From Diphasiastrum complanatum (Eukaryota > Streptophyta > Lycopodiopsida > Lycopodiales > Lycopodiaceae), in NCBI GenBank assembly GCA_029204225.1, contig CM055102.1, positions 14,740,963-14,804,962 on the forward strand: DNA of 64,000 bases, in the 5' to 3' direction. The notes below the pieces were generated by a model. The model had not been told where the DNA came from, did no database searches, and saw only the letters and a list, made by a program, of their open reading frames with translations. Below, piece by piece: positions 45,459 through 57,947 of the stretch. How positions within the stretch are numbered: the first letter of the stretch is position 1; the number at the start of each line of letters is the position of its first letter. The position numbers were made by a program, and so were the translations under genes.

Positions 45459-46283
45459 CACCATGTAATGTGTAACGTTGTCTTTTTTCCAACAATCATA
45501 TACAGATTTTACAAATGTGGTGCAATGATTTTACAAAGTCCTCATATCTTCTGATGATAGGTTTTCTTTCCTAGTAACACCTATTTGTCTAAGTTGTTCC
45601 ACACTTGTCTCTTTTCCACTCGATTACTTACTTCCAGTGTTCGTGTTGCTTGAACAATTTCTTTCCAAATTTCGTATCTGACACTAGATTCTTTGCATGT
45701 GTGATTGGATAATAATATTCTTGCTTTAGCACCTCCAATTGATGGCTTATTAGGAACGTTTCCTTTTTTTTTTTTCGGAGAGTCTGTCACTTTTTTCAAT
45801 GGTGACATTTCCTTTATGTAGTCTTGTCTTTGAAAAAACTATTTCCAACCTCCTAATTGTTGCTTTAGCCACAGACTCCGGTTTATGATTCCATGCAAGG
45901 AGAATATGCAGGTAAATAAGTTTCTCAATAATACGAACCTCAGCATGCAATGTGCATATGTGAACATTTTTTAATGGAATTGGCAGAACACTTTTCATAT
46001 TTGGATCTTCTACTTCTCATGTTGGGCCAATGTTTGATCGTCCCACATTCATATTGTAGTAATCCTTCATGCAATAAAAACATGAATGCTTTAATGTTTC
46101 CCCATGAGAGACATTATACATACATTTTAATGTTTTCAAATCCCCTACAAGGTGCCATTGAATTTGAAAACTTTCATGATTTTTGACTGTTAATTTCTCA
46201 CCCTCCAAATGTCTCTTTATAATCTCTCCATAATTTGTTCATCAAAATAACCATGAAAGTATTTTATGGTCCTCTTTCAAGGC

Positions 46284-46377
46284 CTGTACACAAGCAAGTA
46301 ATGCATGACATGTCAATAAAAAATGCAATATATGAAATGTTAATAACGATACTTAAAAAAAAAATTGAAAAGTATAC
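46284..46377 (-). other. Predicted intron 2 (94 bp)
   Basis: On the minus strand the donor is CATTCCAG|GTATAC and the acceptor TTGTGTACAG|GCCTTG. It lies between the first and second catalytic Asp and joins WWLAAFQ to ALKEDHK in frame. Confidence 0.75.
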
Positions 46378-47035
46378 CTGGAATGCCGCCAACCACCATA
46401 TGTGATTTTCCGATTGAACACTAAATGTTTGATCATCTGTATCTGAAATTTTGTTCATCAAAGTGAAACTCACTTGTTCCAACTTTTGACCTTTGATGAT
46501 TTCAGATTCATCCAATTTCATTACAATAATGATCTTTCCATTTATCCGATGTTCGTCTAGTTTATAGTATCAAATAATGTATTTTAGAACATTTTTAATA
46601 TCAAAAAAAATATTATTGCAATCGTTGTAATTGAGCTCACCATATTTTGATTTGTATAATTCAGTTATATGAAGTAGTTGGCCAACTACTTTGAACATTC
46701 CGTCATTATAATAATTTCTTGCTAGTCTTACCCGATATGGACGCGGAAGATAAGTTTTTTTCACCATCACTTGAGAAAAAGCTTCTTTAACTATTCTAAA
46801 AAAAGTAGAATAAGCATTTCTGCTAATTCCAGAAATATCACATGCACCTACTATCACATTTGCATCCAAGTAAGTTTGAACCTTATTCAAAACAGTCTCT
46901 ACAATTTCATTTTTCATTTTTTCAAACCGAGCATTTTTCATCATTGCCTTTGCTAACTTTCTAGGTAAAACATGACTTAAAGATGATCTGATGCATGAAC
47001 GATCTGTTAAATAGTTCTTTGCCACCAAACATGAT

Positions 47036-47180
47036 CTGCAACAAACATATAAAACTCAAATTATGATTAATAAATTGATAATGCATATGATTAATAAATT
47101 GATAATGCATGTTATCAAATGCAAATCAATCTTAAATGTCAGATACAAATCAAATAAACAATCTACAAAAAAAAAAATAC
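47036..47180 (-). other. Predicted intron 1 of the transposase-like gene (145 bp)
   Basis: On the minus strand the donor is ATTCAA|GTATTTTTT and the acceptor TTTGTTGCAG|ATCATG. Removing it joins FRTFK-type coding sequence to SCLVAKNYLTDR in frame. The interior is AT-rich, as plant introns are. Confidence 0.7.
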
Positions 47181-47985
47181 TTGAATGTTCGAATTCTTTT
47201 TTTTCTGATTCCGCTATGTGTAGATAAGTCATCAATATTTTTCATCATTACTCTCTTTCTTTTCCTCTTCATCATTGTCTTTTTGATGACTTTTATATCA
47301 ACAACAGATTTTAAACTCTCGAATCACAACTTTTCCATGGATTCTAGCATTTCTTGGTTTGATCCCCAAAGAGTAGTGACTGTAGCATTCAACTATGGCA
47401 TAGCATTTTTTGAGTGCATTGTTTTCAGCACTAGTGTGTTGCACATAATGAAGCAATTGTTGATTTGCACATTGCAATTGTTGATTAACAAACTTTAATT
47501 GCTTATTAAGACAAGATATGCTATGCATTCCAATATCACGCAACCTTTGACAATATCCAAGTAATCCGCTATTTCCTTCACATACAAATCTGAGAAGATG
47601 AGTTACAGACTTAAAATCTGGACACAAATTGGTAGCTGGATCATTAGGATAAAATTGATCCATCCACCCACAAATCTATATTCTTCTGATTATTCATTCT
47701 CAATTCTCTAAGTATTGTAGCAGCATTCTCTAGAACTTTCGATACTAGTTAAACGTCGGGCAAGGCCAAAAATTCCAAAAACGACGACCAAAAGTTACTG
47801 GTTTGCATTATCTCTCTACGTAACCTCTCTCTAAAGTGAAATTTCTTAAAGGGCTCATTTTGAGCCCATATTTCTCCTAGTGGCAATATGGAACCAGTTA
47901 TTGCATATGCAAAACAGGTTTTAAGAATTGGCATGTCACAGATGTGCCCTAATACCCACGTATTCGCGACATTAAACCATGACAA

Positions 47986-49637
<1,652 letters not shown>

Positions 49638-49652
49638 AGTGGTATTAGAGCC

Positions 49653-50869
49653 ACGAGCTCATATCTGAGAGCCCTGATATAGCTTAAGAGTTATCAGATC
49701 TAGGAGACAAGCATTCAAAACAAGAAACTAGAAGAACAGTTGAAGAATACAATCTACATGAATGGCATCAATCAACAGTATACAGAGACCTTACCTCCTT
49801 TATCAGAAAGATGAAGGATCTGTTCCTTTCATTACACAATGCCGGAACAAAAGGATCCAGTGATGACACTCGAAAAGGTAGTGATCAAGGTTTGAGAAGA
49901 AATCGATGCTCGTGGGCACCTTGATCATAAAGGACACTTATGAACAAGCTCTACATCAACAAGGAGAAGCCAAAGAAGCAGTTCAAGCCTAAGAGGGAGT
50001 CAGATCGAAGGCAAAATCAAGACCAACAAACAAAAGGAGCCAGCAAAGGCAGTTGGAAAAACAAAAAAAAGTCAAAGCAGTAGAATGGCGACAAAAAAAC
50101 ATGCGTGAGATGCAAACGTGAAGGACATAGTGTCGATTCGTGTTGGCTCAATCCGAGAATTGAATGTGTATCAATTGTCACAAGAAGGGTCATGCAGCCA
50201 TTGACTGCTACCAGAACCCGAGGAACAAGCAGCCACAAGGCAAATGGAAGAACAATATTAGTTCATCCTACATCGAAGAGCCAGAAAGCTTGAAGATGGG
50301 CGAAGAAAGGTCGAACAATGGAAATTCGATGGCCTATCTATATACAAATGTGTGTGCAGCATTGACATCTACTGACACACAAGAGGTAATCCTTGATTTA
50401 GGAGCAACCTCTTACTTCGTCACGTCCAGACGAATAATGACTTTTTTTTGCCATACAGATCCATCAAGATTTATTTTTCTTGGAGACGGATCAAAACACC
50501 GAGTGAATGGTATTGGTTCATTGTGGCTCAACACAAACGACAAAGACCGACGACTAGACGATGTTCTATTCATACCCACACTACAGCAAGACTTGCTATC
50601 AGTCGCAAGAATAGCAGATGTTGGGATGCGTGTGACGTTTTCAAACGAAACATGCAATGTCGTTGATGCCAACACTAGTAAGTTGATCATGCAAGGAAGA
50701 CACAAAGACAACTTGTATCATTTGAAGGTATGCCTGCCGGCAGATCAAGCACACCAAGCCCATGATTCTGCAAATATTCTATGGCACGGGAGACTATGCC
50801 ACATGAACTCAATGGCATTGTATCAAGCAAGCCAACATGGAGATATCACGGAGGTAAGAATCTCAAATG
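49653..50869 (+). pseudogene. Copia C4 gag, protease and integrase start
   Basis: Most of gag is deleted. Two zinc knuckles remain in tandem, CVRCKREGHSVDSC at about 50102 and CINCHKKGHAAIDC at 50167, in different frames. The protease site reads ILDLGATSYFVTS, where D-S-G has become D-L-G through a single C-to-T change. The frame from 50164 runs on through LLSVARIADVGMRVTFSNET and LWHGRLCHMNSMAL into the integrase zinc region. It is cut at 50869 by element C3 and continues in the same frame at 56984. Confidence 0.85.
50865..50869. repeat. Target-site duplication AAATG, left
   Basis: Flanks C3; the partner is at 56979-56983. Confidence 0.95.
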
Positions 50870-51551
50870 TGTAAAAATTACAGCAAATAAGGATCCTAAA
50901 ACACTTGAAATGATGAGGGAAACAATAGATTATGATTTCATAAGATTAGCACAAGTTGAACCATCAAAACCCATCAAAAATCTATGCTTGAACCTCACTA
51001 AATGGCCCAAATCCTTGAAGAAGGCTTCACACGTGTGAAAGTACGGCCTCCCACAGTCTGAGTACTGTACACCAGACCTACATTCAATCCTATAATCATT
51101 AGTAATCACAAGTACTCAAACAATTATGAACATAGAGAGCAATTGCACCATTATAAGAGAAAAAACATGAAATTGCTTGATTGATTTTGGTGAGATATCA
51201 TCACCTATATATACATGATCCATCACGGTTTTGGGCAGGTATGAGTAGCCCTAAACCTATCCCTAATGCTAATTTTGGTGGATCTTTCATCCCTACCAAG
51301 TTAGGGTTGGAATCTTGGAGATCCCTCAACAATGCAAAAATTACCAAAAATAGCTCCTATTTTGTCTCCCTTGTATCTAAGCATAATTTGGACTCATTCC
51401 AAAGGTTCTAACACTTAGGTCTACTTGAGAACATCCTTATGAATGGAATCCTATGCTATTTGGCACGTGTGACAAGCCACATCATGACCATCTAACTATT
51501 TACAAGTCATATGACCAAAACTAGTCAAGCTAGAATTGTGAATTTTTAACA
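50870..51551 (-). repeat. 3' LTR of C3
   Basis: The minus-strand LTR starts TGTTAAAAATTCAC and ends TTTTTACA. A TTCACACGTGTGAA palindrome is at 51026-51039. Confidence 0.95.
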
Positions 51552-51562
51552 CTCCTCCTCAC
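51552..51562 (-). other. Polypurine tract of C3
   Basis: The minus strand reads GTGAGGAGGAG directly before the LTR. Confidence 0.85.
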
Positions 51563-51565
51563 TAT

Positions 51566-53914
51566 CTAGCTTGGTTCAATCATTGCTTTACTAATCACTC
51601 CAAGTGATGATCTGAACTTCATAAAAGGTGTCTTTTGAAGTGGTTTAGTAAGTAGATCAGCTACACATTCATTGCTTGGAACATGCTCCAAAGCAATCTC
51701 CTTGGCTTGCACCATTTCTCTCACAAAGTGATGGCATATCTCAATGTGCTTAGATCTTGCATGGAAGATTGGGTTAGATGCAAGGTGTTGGGCTGATATA
51801 TTGTCATTGTAGATGATTGGTTCCTCCTCTGAATCCATGATCTTTAGTTCCACCAATAATCTCTTGATCCAAAGTACCTCCTTTGTAGTGGTTGTCAAAG
51901 CTTTGTACTCGGCCTCGGTTGAAGATAGAGATATAGTTTCTTGCTTTTTTGAAAGCCATGAAACCACACCTTCTCCTATGAAAGTTGAATAGGAACTTGT
52001 TGATTTCTTATCCCTCTTGTCCCCTGCAAAATCTGAATCACTAAATGCATGAAGGTTAATCACATCTCCTCTATATAGAATCCCAAAATCCAATGTACCT
52101 GAGATGTATCTTAGAATCCTCTTAGCCTTTTTCCAATGGATATTCAATGGCTTTTGCATGGATTGGCTCAACCTACATACACTAAAGCTAAGATCTGGTC
52201 TAGTTATAGTGATCCACATTAAGGAACCTATAAGTTGCCTAAACAAAGTGATGTCCATGAAGGATCTTTCATCATCTTCATTTGGCACTTTTACATCTTG
52301 CTCCATTGGTGTGTCAACACTTTTGCATACTTCCATCTTAAACTTTTTCAAAAGACTTTGAGCATAGTTTACTTGACTTATAAAGATAAAATCAGACCCT
52401 CTAAGTACTTCTATGCCTAAGATGAAGTGAAGACACCCTAGATCTACCATCTTGAACTCTAAGGATAGATCTATCTTGATTTTTTCAATACCATCAACAC
52501 TATTTCCACTAATGATGATGTCATCTACATAAATGAGTAAAAGTACAATACCAACATCATCAAACTTAATGTAAAGAGTGGGATCATATTCACTTTGAAC
52601 AAAAGAAAGTGAAATAAGATAGCAATGTAGTCTTGAATTCCAAGATCTCGAGGCTTGCTTCAAGCCATAGATGCTTCTTTGGAGATGGCATACTTTGTTC
52701 TCCATTCCATGCTTGATGAACCCTTGTGGCTGCTCCATATAGATATCCTCTTCCAAAAAACCATTCAAGAAAGCATTAGAGACATCCATTTGACATAGAA
52801 TCCATCCAAAATGTGATGCAAGTGCAATGATTAGTCTTATTGTGACCATCTTGGCCACGGGTGCAAAAGTTTCCTCATAGTCTATCCCTTTCTCTTGAGC
52901 ATAACCTTTTGCAACTAATCTTGCTTTATGTTTGTTAACACTCCCATTTGCATTCAACTTAAGCTTGAAGACCCACTTGCATCCTATTACATTCCTTTGA
53001 GGTCTCTCAACAAGCAACCAAGTTTCATTCTCAATCAAGGCATCATACTCATCCAACATAGCTTTATACCATTCTTTGGAGTTCAATGCATCTTCAACAT
53101 TAGACGGTTCTTCAAAACTAGATAAAGCATAAGAAGTGGATGAGATACCCTCAACTTGCTGTCCTTTGCCTTGATATGTGAGCCTTGATGGCTCCACTTT
53201 TGCCCTTGAAGATCTCCTTGGTGTGATAGGTGGGTTTGGTGCTTGCTCCTCCATAAGCTCCTCCTCGGCCATCTTCTTCTTGATTGTTGGAGCACTTGAG
53301 CCTTCTTCAAGCATATGCATATGATGTTCATCAAAGATGACATCCCTTGAAACAACAAATTTGTTCAAGGATGGGAGATAGACTTTGTAGCCCTTGCTTG
53401 AGCTTGCATATCCAAGCATGATCCCTCTTGTGGAAGATGGATCCTCCTTGGTTCTTGTTTCCAATGGCACATGCACATAACATATACACCCAAAATCTTT
53501 CAAGTGATTAAGATTGGGTTTCTTTCCATACAACATCTCATAAGGAGTTTTGCCTTCAATTGCTTTGCAAGGCACCCTATTCATCAAGTAGTTTGCACAT
53601 ACAAGAGACTCACCCCAAAAGGATTTGGGCAAACAAGCATCTAATCTTAAAGCCTTAGAACATTCACATAATGTTCTATTCCTTCTTTCAGCAACTCCAT
53701 TTTGTTGAGGAGTGTAAGGACAAGAAGTCTCTTTCTTGATCCATTCCTCCTCACAAAAGGCCTTGAACTCATTGGAGATGAATTCTCCACCATTGTCACT
53801 TCTAAGAATCTTGATGCTATGATTATGATGCTTTTCCACAAACAACTTGAACTTTACAAAAGTATCAAATACTTGAGACTTGGAGGACCCAACAATATCT
53901 TGAGTAGTCATCAA
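51566..53914 (-). CDS. C3 integrase core, RT and RNase H
   Basis: This 782-codon frame carries the integrase core from just after its first Asp: ILRSDNGGEFISNEF (second Asp) and QQNGVAERRNRTL (Glu). VPLETRTKEDPSSTRGIMLG and the linker TPRRSSRAKVEPSRLTYQGK follow. RT has WKAMLDEYDALIENETWLL-like blocks, CKWVFKLKLNANGSVNKHKA, MDVSNAFLNGFLEEDIYMEQ and the catalytic IYVDDIIISGN. RNase H has FSDSDFAGDKRDKKSTSSYS, LSSTEAEYKALT and IYNDNISAQHLASN. It ends LLTKPLQKTPFMKF and a stop. All core acids are present. The first codons (MMTTQDIVGSS) are out of register with family members because of the frameshift, so the true product is the fused polyprotein with the frame upstream. Confidence 0.93.
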   Translation of the reverse strand: MMTTQDIVGSSKSQVFDTFVKFKLFVEKHHNHSIKILRSDNGGEFISNEFKAFCEEEWIKKETSCPYTPQQNGVAERRNRTLCECSKALRLDACLPKSFWGESLVCANYLMNRVPCKAIEGKTPYEMLYGKKPNLNHLKDFGCICYVHVPLETRTKEDPSSTRGIMLGYASSSKGYKVYLPSLNKFVVSRDVIFDEHHMHMLEEGSSAPTIKKKMAEEELMEEQAPNPPITPRRSSRAKVEPSRLTYQGKGQQVEGISSTSYALSSFEEPSNVEDALNSKEWYKAMLDEYDALIENETWLLVERPQRNVIGCKWVFKLKLNANGSVNKHKARLVAKGYAQEKGIDYEETFAPVAKMVTIRLIIALASHFGWILCQMDVSNAFLNGFLEEDIYMEQPQGFIKHGMENKVCHLQRSIYGLKQASRSWNSRLHCYLISLSFVQSEYDPTLYIKFDDVGIVLLLIYVDDIIISGNSVDGIEKIKIDLSLEFKMVDLGCLHFILGIEVLRGSDFIFISQVNYAQSLLKKFKMEVCKSVDTPMEQDVKVPNEDDERSFMDITLFRQLIGSLMWITITRPDLSFSVCRLSQSMQKPLNIHWKKAKRILRYISGTLDFGILYRGDVINLHAFSDSDFAGDKRDKKSTSSYSTFIGEGVVSWLSKKQETISLSSTEAEYKALTTTTKEVLWIKRLLVELKIMDSEEEPIIYNDNISAQHLASNPIFHARSKHIEICHHFVREMVQAKEIALEHVPSNECVADLLTKPLQKTPFMKFRSSLGVISKAMIEPS

Positions 53915-55502
53915 TGAAGGTTAAAAACATGGATGAACCTCCATTAGATTTGGTGCTAGCAATGTGCACATCCGAGTGTATGAGTTCAAGAGGATGAGAT
54001 GACTTTGTGATGGAGTTAGGAAACACCTTCTTATGTGCCTTGGATAAGGCACAAGCTTCACAAACCTTGTCTTCCTTCCCAATAGACATTGGTAGGCCTA
54101 AAGCATACTCCTCCTTGATCATAGCCTCCATGGAACCCGAGTTGACATGTCCAAGTCTTTTGTGCCATAAAGTAAAGGTAGATATTTTGCTCTTCTCGAC
54201 CAACATGACAACATTAGTATCCACAAATGCATCCAGCTTATAAAGTTTGCCAAGTCTAGTGCCCTTAGCCACTATCTTACCCTTCTTCTTGATGAAACAT
54301 TCATTTGAAGCAAAGTCAACATTGAAACCATTGTCTACCATTTGGCCAACACTTAGTAAATTCTTTGTTATTGTAGGAATGTACAAAACACCTTCTATGT
54401 TGATCTTTTTGGAAGATCCTAAGCAAAGGGGAATGCTACCAACTCCTTCAATCTTACAAGCTTCATCATTTTCTATATAGATAGACTTTATAGGTCCATC
54501 ATAAGATAAGAGAGAAGAGAAAAACTCCCTTTTACTAGTCATGTGTGAACTAGCACCCGAGTCAATCCACCACGGATCTTCTCCTTTGAAGTTTGTTGAA
54601 GAAAATATGGACATCATGAGAGAGTCCTCATGTGAACTCTCCTCCTCCTCCTCTTTGCTCATGTTGGCTTGGCTTTGATCTTGCTTCCTCTTGAAGCATT
54701 CCGAGGCATAATGCCCCATCTTGCTACAATAGTAGCACTTCACCTTTGATTTGTCCTTCTTGACTTTGGTGGTTGATGGAGATGTCTTTGGGGGTCCTTC
54801 TTGATCCTCAAGCTTTGTAGACTTCTTGAATGTTGATCCTTTGCCTTTGGACTTGCCTTTGCCTTTGGTGAAGAGATCTTGGTCATCTCCACCTTGGATG
54901 GAAAGCCTATCCATCCTCTCTTGCATTTGGCTCCTTCTTGATTCCTCGGCCATGAGTGTGCCTTGGAGTTCTTCAAGTATGGGTAGCTTACCCATAATTG
55001 CATATCCCTGAACCAAATTGTCAAATTCAAAGCTTAGTCCATTCAATATGAGTTGAACAAGCTCTTCATCCTTGATAGGGTCACCTATAAAGGCTAGCTC
55101 TTTGTTCAATTCCTTTACTCTTAGGACAAAAGTATGTGCACTCTCTCTTTTCTTTTGATAGCTTCTATAGATTTGATTCTTCAAAGCTAACATTCTAGTT
55201 TGGTTCTTGGATTCATAGACCTTTTGCAAAGTCTCCCAAGCATCTTGAGCTGAAGTGCAATCTCCTACCTCTCTTAAGAGTTCATTTGCAACATTCATTT
55301 TTATGCAATGTAGTGCAACATTGCACCTCTTGATGTATTTGGCTTTTTCTTGAGGATGAATAGGTTCACCCTCCTTACCATTTACAATTTCCATCAGATC
55401 TTGCATGATCATGATAGATTCCATTCTAACTTTCCATATGGAATAGTTAGTTTTGTTGAGCCTTTCATTAGTATCCAAAAGATATGCATTTATAGATGCC
55501 AT
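53865..55502 (-). CDS. C3 gag, protease and integrase N-terminal part
   Basis: The start is the ATG at 55502 (MASINAYLLDTNERLNKTNY). The 545-codon frame holds the gag core (FVLRVKELNKELAFIGDPIK), zinc knuckle CYYCSKMGHYASEC, protease WWIDSGASSHMT with DSG, integrase zinc region (LWHKRLGHVNSGSM ... CEACALSKAHK) and the first integrase Asp in FLTFIDDYSRYCWV. It then leaves register (LQVSSI, stop). The next frame starts again at KSQVFDTFVKF, so a small indel near 53880 removed about three codons and shifted frame. Without it the polyprotein would be about 1,310 residues, normal for copia. Confidence 0.93.
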   Translation of the reverse strand: MASINAYLLDTNERLNKTNYSIWKVRMESIMIMQDLMEIVNGKEGEPIHPQEKAKYIKRCNVALHCIKMNVANELLREVGDCTSAQDAWETLQKVYESKNQTRMLALKNQIYRSYQKKRESAHTFVLRVKELNKELAFIGDPIKDEELVQLILNGLSFEFDNLVQGYAIMGKLPILEELQGTLMAEESRRSQMQERMDRLSIQGGDDQDLFTKGKGKSKGKGSTFKKSTKLEDQEGPPKTSPSTTKVKKDKSKVKCYYCSKMGHYASECFKRKQDQSQANMSKEEEEESSHEDSLMMSIFSSTNFKGEDPWWIDSGASSHMTSKREFFSSLLSYDGPIKSIYIENDEACKIEGVGSIPLCLGSSKKINIEGVLYIPTITKNLLSVGQMVDNGFNVDFASNECFIKKKGKIVAKGTRLGKLYKLDAFVDTNVVMLVEKSKISTFTLWHKRLGHVNSGSMEAMIKEEYALGLPMSIGKEDKVCEACALSKAHKKVFPNSITKSSHPLELIHSDVHIASTKSNGGSSMFLTFIDDYSRYCWVLQVSSI

Positions 55503-56284
55503 CTAGTCTCCTAATCAAGGACTTGACACAAATGAAGGTTACTTCTATTGATTTGATTGAAGGTCTACCTTATCCCACTTCTCAGTAATAGACTTCCTAT
55601 AAAGATCTAAGAATGATCTCTAACAAAATCAAATCATAGAATACTAGAAACAATGCACTTGCTTGATTGAAGTAGACAATACTAGTAGAATTGCCCCTCT
55701 TTCTATAAAGAACATTAAAGCTTCCAAATGATCTGATCAAGAGTGAATTTCAGCAACCTAATATACTTCCAAAATCACTTGTAAAAGATCTAAATGGAAC
55801 TTAATGAGGATGCAACACAATCTACTATCCAATCACAAGCAAAAAATGATCAAAATTGATGAAAAATTGATCTAATTTGGTGCATAAGTCAAGCAATGGT
55901 TGGACTGAACCTAAATCACTTTAGGAGGTGTCTACTACACCTTAGAACAGCCTTGAAGAGTCCCCAAAACTCTGATCTTCCCTCTCCTTGAATGCTAGAA
56001 AGCCTCCTCTATGAAATCACCTCCAAAACTCGCTTAGAAATCAATGCTTGGAGCAACCAAAACTTGCTATCTTGGTAATGTGAATTGAATTCAACTTTGC
56101 CTCTGGTTTTAGACACCTAAACACCTGCAAATGAAGTCACACAACACCAATCTCCAATGTATTTGACTCACTTTGAGTTCTAGAATCAATAGTAGATGCT
56201 AAGATCCAATCTACACAAGATTTAGATCAAAAATTGTGATCAAATTGAATGAAAACCAAGGATTTAGCTCATTTCAGCCTTTAG
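55503..56284 (-). other. C3 leader
   Basis: Non-coding stretch between primer site and gag start, about 780 bp, AT-rich. Confidence 0.8.
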
Positions 56285-56296
56285 GCTCTGATACCA
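56285..56296 (-). other. C3 primer binding site, tRNA-iMet type
   Basis: The minus strand reads TGGTATCAGAGC, adjacent to the LTR. Confidence 0.96.
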
Positions 56297-56978
56297 TGTA
56301 AAAATTACAGCAAATAAGGATCCTAAAACACTTGAAATGATGAGGGAAACAATAGATTATGATTTCATAAGATTAGCACAAGTTGAACCATCAAAATCCA
56401 TCAAAAATCTATGCTTGAACCTCACTAAATGGCCCAAATCCTTGAAGAAGGCTTCACACGTGTGAAAGTACGGCCTCCCACAGTCTGAGTACTGTACACC
56501 AGACCTACATTCAATCCTATAATCATTAGTAATCACAAGTACTCAAACAATTATGAACATAGAGAGCAATTGCACCATTATGAGAGAAAAAACATGAAAT
56601 TGCTTGATTGATTTTGGTGAGATATCATCACCTATATATACATGATCCATCACGGTTTTGGGCAGGTATGAGTAGCCCTAAACCTATCCCTAATGCTAAT
56701 TTTGGTGGATCTTTCATCCCTATCAAGTTAGGGTTGGAATCTTGGAGATCCCTCAACAATGCAAAAATTACCAAAAATAGCTCCTATTTTTTCTCCCTTG
56801 TATCTAAGCATAATTTGGACTCATTCCAAAGGTTCTAACACTTAGGTCTACTTGAGAACATCCTTATGAATGGAATCCTATGCTATTTGGCACGTGTGAC
56901 AAGCCACATCATGACCATCTAACTATTTACAAGTCATATGACCAAAACTAGTCAAGCTAGAATTGTGAATTTTTAACA
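56297..56978 (-). repeat. 5' LTR of C3
   Basis: Same length as the 3' LTR and nearly identical. The palindrome is at 56453-56466. Confidence 0.96.
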
Positions 56979-56983
56979 AAATG
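56979..56983. repeat. Target-site duplication AAATG, right
   Basis: Exact match to 50865-50869. Confidence 0.95.
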
Positions 56984-57320
56984 GAACCAATTTGACAATT
57001 TGTGATGCGTGCATGAAGGGAAAGGTGTCCCGAACTCCATTGACCAGAGACTCTTATAGAACAACAAAGATTCTGGAGTTGGTAAATTTAGACATCCGTA
57101 GACCTTTTGATGTGACCTCAGTGGGAGGCTTGAAATACAATATTACCTTCATTGACGACTACAGTAAGTTCGTTCGAGTCTACTTCATACACTTCAAATC
57201 AGATGCACTCGCGAAGTTCACAAAATATGTGAACTAGGCAAAAAGATATACAAGAAACAAGGTGAAGCAGATCACAACATATCGTGGTGGAGAGCCACGC
57301 CTGCTGAAGCTTCCTCACTC
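56984..57320 (+). pseudogene. Copia C4 integrase, continuation after C3
   Basis: The reading frame of 50164-50869 continues here once C3 and one duplication are ignored. It gives LTICDACMKGKVSRTPLTRD (zinc Cys pair) and the first catalytic Asp in YNITFIDDYSKFVRVYF. After a TAG at 57235-57237 comes KQITTYRGGEPR, where the second catalytic Asp is Tyr. Homology fades after 57320 and no RT follows. C4 was thus already, or has since become, defective. Confidence 0.82.
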
Positions 57321-57524
57321 TGATAAGTCTAGCTTACAAACGAGTCTACGAGGGTTCTAAAGCTTTTTGAGTAAATTTATAAGGGAAACTAAAATTTTGT
57401 TCAAATCAGTGAATCATCGCCAAAGTAACCTTCACGACTTGGTCTATTATGCTCAGAAAGACATTGTTCATCTAAGACCAAGTCGGCAAGAGTACATAAG
57501 AAGTTTTGATGAATCTATTAGGAA

Positions 57525-57947
57525 AATTTGATCTCACCAAAATAGCAACAATAATCAAATTTAACAGATAGCAAATCCAACAAATACGAAAATAGCAAAA
57601 ACATATGAGAGATGGAGGAAGAGGCAAAGCAAGGACATCCAATCTCCAAAATGGTAGAGGTTCCAACTTCTTTGATTGAACATAAAAAATGAAATACAAT
57701 GTACCACTATTTATAATGGATTTTGGGCACTTGGCCTCAATGGCTATTGGCCAATCTCTACCTCTCTTATTATTCAAATTATAAATTTGTTGGAAATGGA
57801 CCCTCCATTCACTCACTTAAATTTTAGGCATCTAAACCATTTACTTCCCGCAAATAACCTAAAAGTCTCTTTATTGCTATCTTTTGATCAAATAACAATG
57901 TGATCACTAGGTTGGACTAACACATGCAGGTTGCAAATTCCCTCACA
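57525..57947 (-). mobile_element. Diverged G1-family LTR relic
   Basis: The minus strand from 57947 (TGTGAGGGAATTTGC) aligns with the G1 LTR from 1659: shared blocks include GCATGTGT.AGTCCAAC, TGATCACAT.GTTATTTGAT, TTTGCGGGA and a similar TATA region (TTATAAATAG). The downstream third of the LTR and the primer site are missing. Confidence 0.65.

Larger units (their letters stand above)
45100..47985 (-). pseudogene. RAG1/Transib-like DDE transposase gene, multi-exon
   Basis: Such enzymes cut DNA at element ends and join it elsewhere using three acidic residues and a zinc site. Minus-strand exons: 47985-47181, 47035-46378, 46283-45459 and 45392 to about 45100, split by three GT-AG introns. Visible core: first Asp in VMKLDESEIIKGQ (46510-46512) followed by VSFTLM; second Asp in LVGDLKTL (46140-46142); CFYC 20 residues later; CTLHAEVRIIEKL; after intron 3 HIFLHHA (H-x4-H), and Glu in SLNIWSSQGMEKSH (45315-45317), 20 residues after the second His. 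In RAG1 these spacings are 19 and 20, and second Asp to Glu is 254 (about 253 here). Upstream is a Lys/Arg-rich NLS-like run. A 4-bp duplication near 47668, about four small frameshifts and CGA/CAA-to-stop changes disable it. The true 3' end is uncertain. Confidence 0.72.
50870..56978 (-). mobile_element. Nearly intact copia element C3 (6.1 kb)
   Basis: Two 682-bp LTRs (50870-51551 and 56297-56978) differ at about four positions by eye. A tRNA-iMet primer site, a purine tract and AAATG duplications are all present. All copia domains are recognisable on the minus strand with catalytic residues intact; only one frameshift (about 53880) splits the polyprotein. This is the youngest insertion in the window, inserted into the integrase region of C4. 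Confidence 0.96.
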
